A DNA stretch of 64,000 nt from Quillaja saponaria (Eukaryota > Streptophyta > Magnoliopsida > Fabales > Quillajaceae): NCBI GenBank assembly GCA_029379385.1, contig CM055617.1:16438679-16502678 (forward strand), written 5' to 3'. Position numbers and translations under genes: made by a program. Positions 61,681 to 64,000 of the stretch are shown here, one piece after another (the first letter of the stretch is position 1; every line of letters begins with the position of its first letter). Under the pieces are notes generated by a model, which saw nothing but the letters and a program-made list of their open reading frames with translations, did no database searches and had not been told where the DNA came from.

Positions 61681-62528
61681 ATACTCGAAGAAAACCAACA
61701 CAATTCCATCAATTCTATATCACTCATATTCTGAAACATTAGCTTTAAAGTTGGTTTAGCTAATTAAAGGCTTAGATTATGGAAACTCAACATTAATTCA
61801 TTCTAAATTCACCATTTATAACCTTCCCAATTATGTATTTTATCCACTGAAGTCCCTAACTTCAATTCCTCAAATCACACCACAAAGATAGTATTTAAAT
61901 TTTTATAAGAAACAAGAGGAATACAAGGCTTGAACAAGTTAAATACAAACAAGGACAAAGAAATCAAGCAAAATAGAGGCTGAACTTACAAAACAGGGCT
62001 GTTGCCTTAACTAGCCTCACGGCTAGACTAAGAACAAAACACATAAGGACACCTCTCAGCTACTACTGGCTTGTTGGTGGTTGCCAGGTTTTTGAAAGAA
62101 AGGAGGAGGAAGCTAGGTTAGCATTGCAATTAAAAGAGCTCAGTTTATGTTAGAACAGAGTTGCTGCCCTCAAAACAAGGGTACTACACCTGTTGCCATG
62201 GCCTAACTTGGCTAGGTTTGATTCACACACAGACAAGGCTGCAAGGGCTGGAAAACACATGGGTAGAAAGCTCGGGAAGTAGAGAAAATGAAAGAAAAAC
62301 AGAGGTGGTGAAGGGAAATAAAAGGGAAAAATGGGAGAAAAGACAAAAAATAAAAAAATCAAGGTTTTAAAAATATTTGTTTTTCTACATATTTATATAC
62401 ATATTTTATATTTATTTGCTCGTTTGTTTGTATACTTTAATTTATCATTTGTATGTATTTATTTATTGTATAACTAAGAGTTACTTAAATAACACTAAAA
62501 CGTGTCACTTCGATACTAGGTTATAACA
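61276..62528 (-). mobile_element. Solo LTR inserted in the minisatellite
   Basis: 1,253 bp, starts TGTCACACCCCACACG and ends TAGGTTATAACA. Flanks are TAGTG and TGATG; the expected 5-bp duplication is not exact. It is the shortest complete LTR of the clade here. Contains a (TA)n run near 61655-61678. Confidence 0.88.
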
Positions 62529-62799
62529 TGATGTTAAGGTTAGGGTACTGTAATTAAGGTTAAAGTACCGTAATTAGGCTAGGATACCGTAATTAGGTTT
62601 AGGATGCCATAATTAAGATTTGGATTAGGATACCGTAACTAAGGTTTGGGTACTGTAATTATGTTTAGGGCATAGCAATTAGAATTATGGTACCGTAATT
62701 AAGATTAGGGTACCATAATTAGTGTTACAATTAGGGTACCGTAATTAGGATTAGAATACCATAACTAGGGTTGGCGTATCATAACTAGGGTTAGAGTAC
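62529..62799. repeat. Minisatellite, right part
   Basis: About 13-14 units of 18-21 bp near the consensus GTTAGGGTACCGTAATTAGG. The GGTACC core varies (GATACC, GTACTG, GGCATA). It ends where another LTR starts. Confidence 0.9.
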
Positions 62800-64000
62800 T
62801 GTCACATCCCTCTCGAAGGTATGACTGGCCGGATGAATAGATATCTAAACTTCCATAACCCTCACTTCAAACAAGAAACGAACATGACACTTGACTAAAC
62901 TAAATAGTAAAAGTAAATTTTATAAAACATGAGTTAACTAAAAAAAAATTGTATACTAAAACTTATAAAAATTTATTAAAAATTTCTGCAGAGGTTCCTC
63001 ATAAAGTCGAATATACCCATAAAATTTAAAAACACATTCCTATTATTATACAATAAAAACTACAACAACAAAGACAACAAGGAGCTTTACTTCGATTATT
63101 ATCATAATAATAATTAACTAGACTATTACCCCACATAAATCCAGGAACCCCACAACTCTAATGTGACTGCAAAATTTCCTCCTTTGACTTCAAGATTGAG
63201 ATTCTAAAAAATTACCTTGCCGCCAAATACTCAGCAAAGTCCATTATCGGTAACCACCATCCTCGAGATCCTATTACTAAAAAAATAACCATAAAAGATG
63301 AATGAGTCCTACGGACTCAGTGAGTGGAAAATTGTACTTAAAGGGTACTAGCATCACCCAACACATGTATAAAATATATTATCAATTAATATCGATATGT
63401 CATAAATTTCAAAACTACTAATATTACACATATACAAATACGGAAATATAAAACTTAGCTAACACATTTCAATTAGTATATTGTATAATCCACTTAAAAC
63501 AATCAAGGCAATCAAAGTATACAGAGCAAGGAAAGGGCCAACAAAGCAACTCAGCCCCGCACAATAGTATCTCTCCCCACCGGGCATTTACGCGCCAGCA
63601 TAGCAGGTTAATTCTCCGTACATAATCTATCCCACCGGAGCTGAGCACTCATTTCTTTTAAAACAATTGTCAGAATTAGAGTATCTCATATCAAATCAAA
63701 ATATCCTAGGTGCACCTAGATTTCAATTTTAGAAATAAAAATCATTTCTCAAAAAAAACTCACTTTGTTAGCCCTTATCAATCACAACCAATATCAAACC
63801 AACATAATTCAAATAAATCACTGAAATACTGTACTTGCTTATTTTCCATATATGACATCTATTCAAATACACATATTACACATAATAATCTAGCCCCTAA
63901 AGATAACAATTAACCACTCACCTTTAACAGATTTCATTCGTCACTTATACTTGCATTCATATGTCTCATCGGGTCCACATTAGGATCTGGAACTGAAATG
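62800..64000 (-). mobile_element. Minus-strand Ty3/gypsy LTR, runs off the window
   Basis: Starts TGTCACATCCCTCTCG and follows the minus-strand LTR pattern (GCTGAGCACTCATTTC near 63640, ATATCCTAGGTGCACCTAG near 63700). The far end is beyond the right edge, so whether it is a solo LTR or an element end is unknown. Confidence 0.88.

Noticed and set aside
61151..62799. TTAGGG-containing repeats suggesting interstitial telomere sequence
   Set aside because: Plant telomeres are normally TTTAGGG; the period here is 18-21 bp with a conserved TACCGTAATTAG part, so it is a minisatellite.

Overview
This window is AT-rich nuclear DNA from a flowering plant, most likely a eudicot. It contains decayed plastid atpE/atpB/rps4 fragments, chromovirus-type Ty3/gypsy retrotransposons with long LTRs, a CACTA (En/Spm) transposon remnant, a LINE-like RNase H fragment, and a dead berberine-bridge-enzyme-like gene. 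The species cannot be fixed from the sequence. I found no intact nuclear host gene. It reads as heterochromatic, transposon-dominated DNA, and most long open frames are accidental or lie inside LTRs.

Layout, left to right. 41-1078: two plastid fragments joined in an order and orientation not found in plastid genomes. 1330-4955: truncated minus-strand Ty3/gypsy LTR, carrying an unrelated solo LTR (3202-4938) just 17 bp from its end. 4956-10406: decayed CACTA element with tnp2 remains, a run of about 165-bp tandem repeats, and a recognisable right terminus. 11675-13296: intronless FAD-linked oxidase (BBE-like) pseudogene. 13371-13990: 5'-truncated LINE-like fragment with a poly(A) tail. 14184-18491: tandem array of four LTRs separated by three short non-coding internal regions, a non-autonomous LTR element multimer.

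19590-20764 and 39210-39430 are the two halves of a plant-transposon-protein ORF. They are split by Ty3/gypsy element A (20765-39209, target-site duplication GCTTT). Element A was itself hit by three solo LTRs (22833-26390, 27398-31313, 32555-35771) and one LTR fragment (36081-36683) of related families.

40038-58561 is best read as a three-layer nest. A minus-strand element D (40038-40345 plus 53036-58561) was invaded by a plus-strand element B (40346-49820 plus 52923-53035). The 3' LTR of B was in turn invaded by a minus-strand element C (49821-52922). 58562-60846 is a truncated plus-strand LTR. 61151-62799 is a minisatellite split by a 1.25-kb solo LTR, and another minus-strand LTR runs off the right edge from 62800.

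The coding remains of the retroelements (gag, zinc knuckle, protease, RT, RNase H, integrase, chromo-like C-terminus) are full of stops. Many of these are explained by C-to-T change at Gln or Trp codons, as expected of long-methylated, silenced DNA. I saw no evidence of a novel functional system. The most unusual structures are the tandem non-autonomous LTR array, the datable chain of nested insertions, and the split minisatellite.
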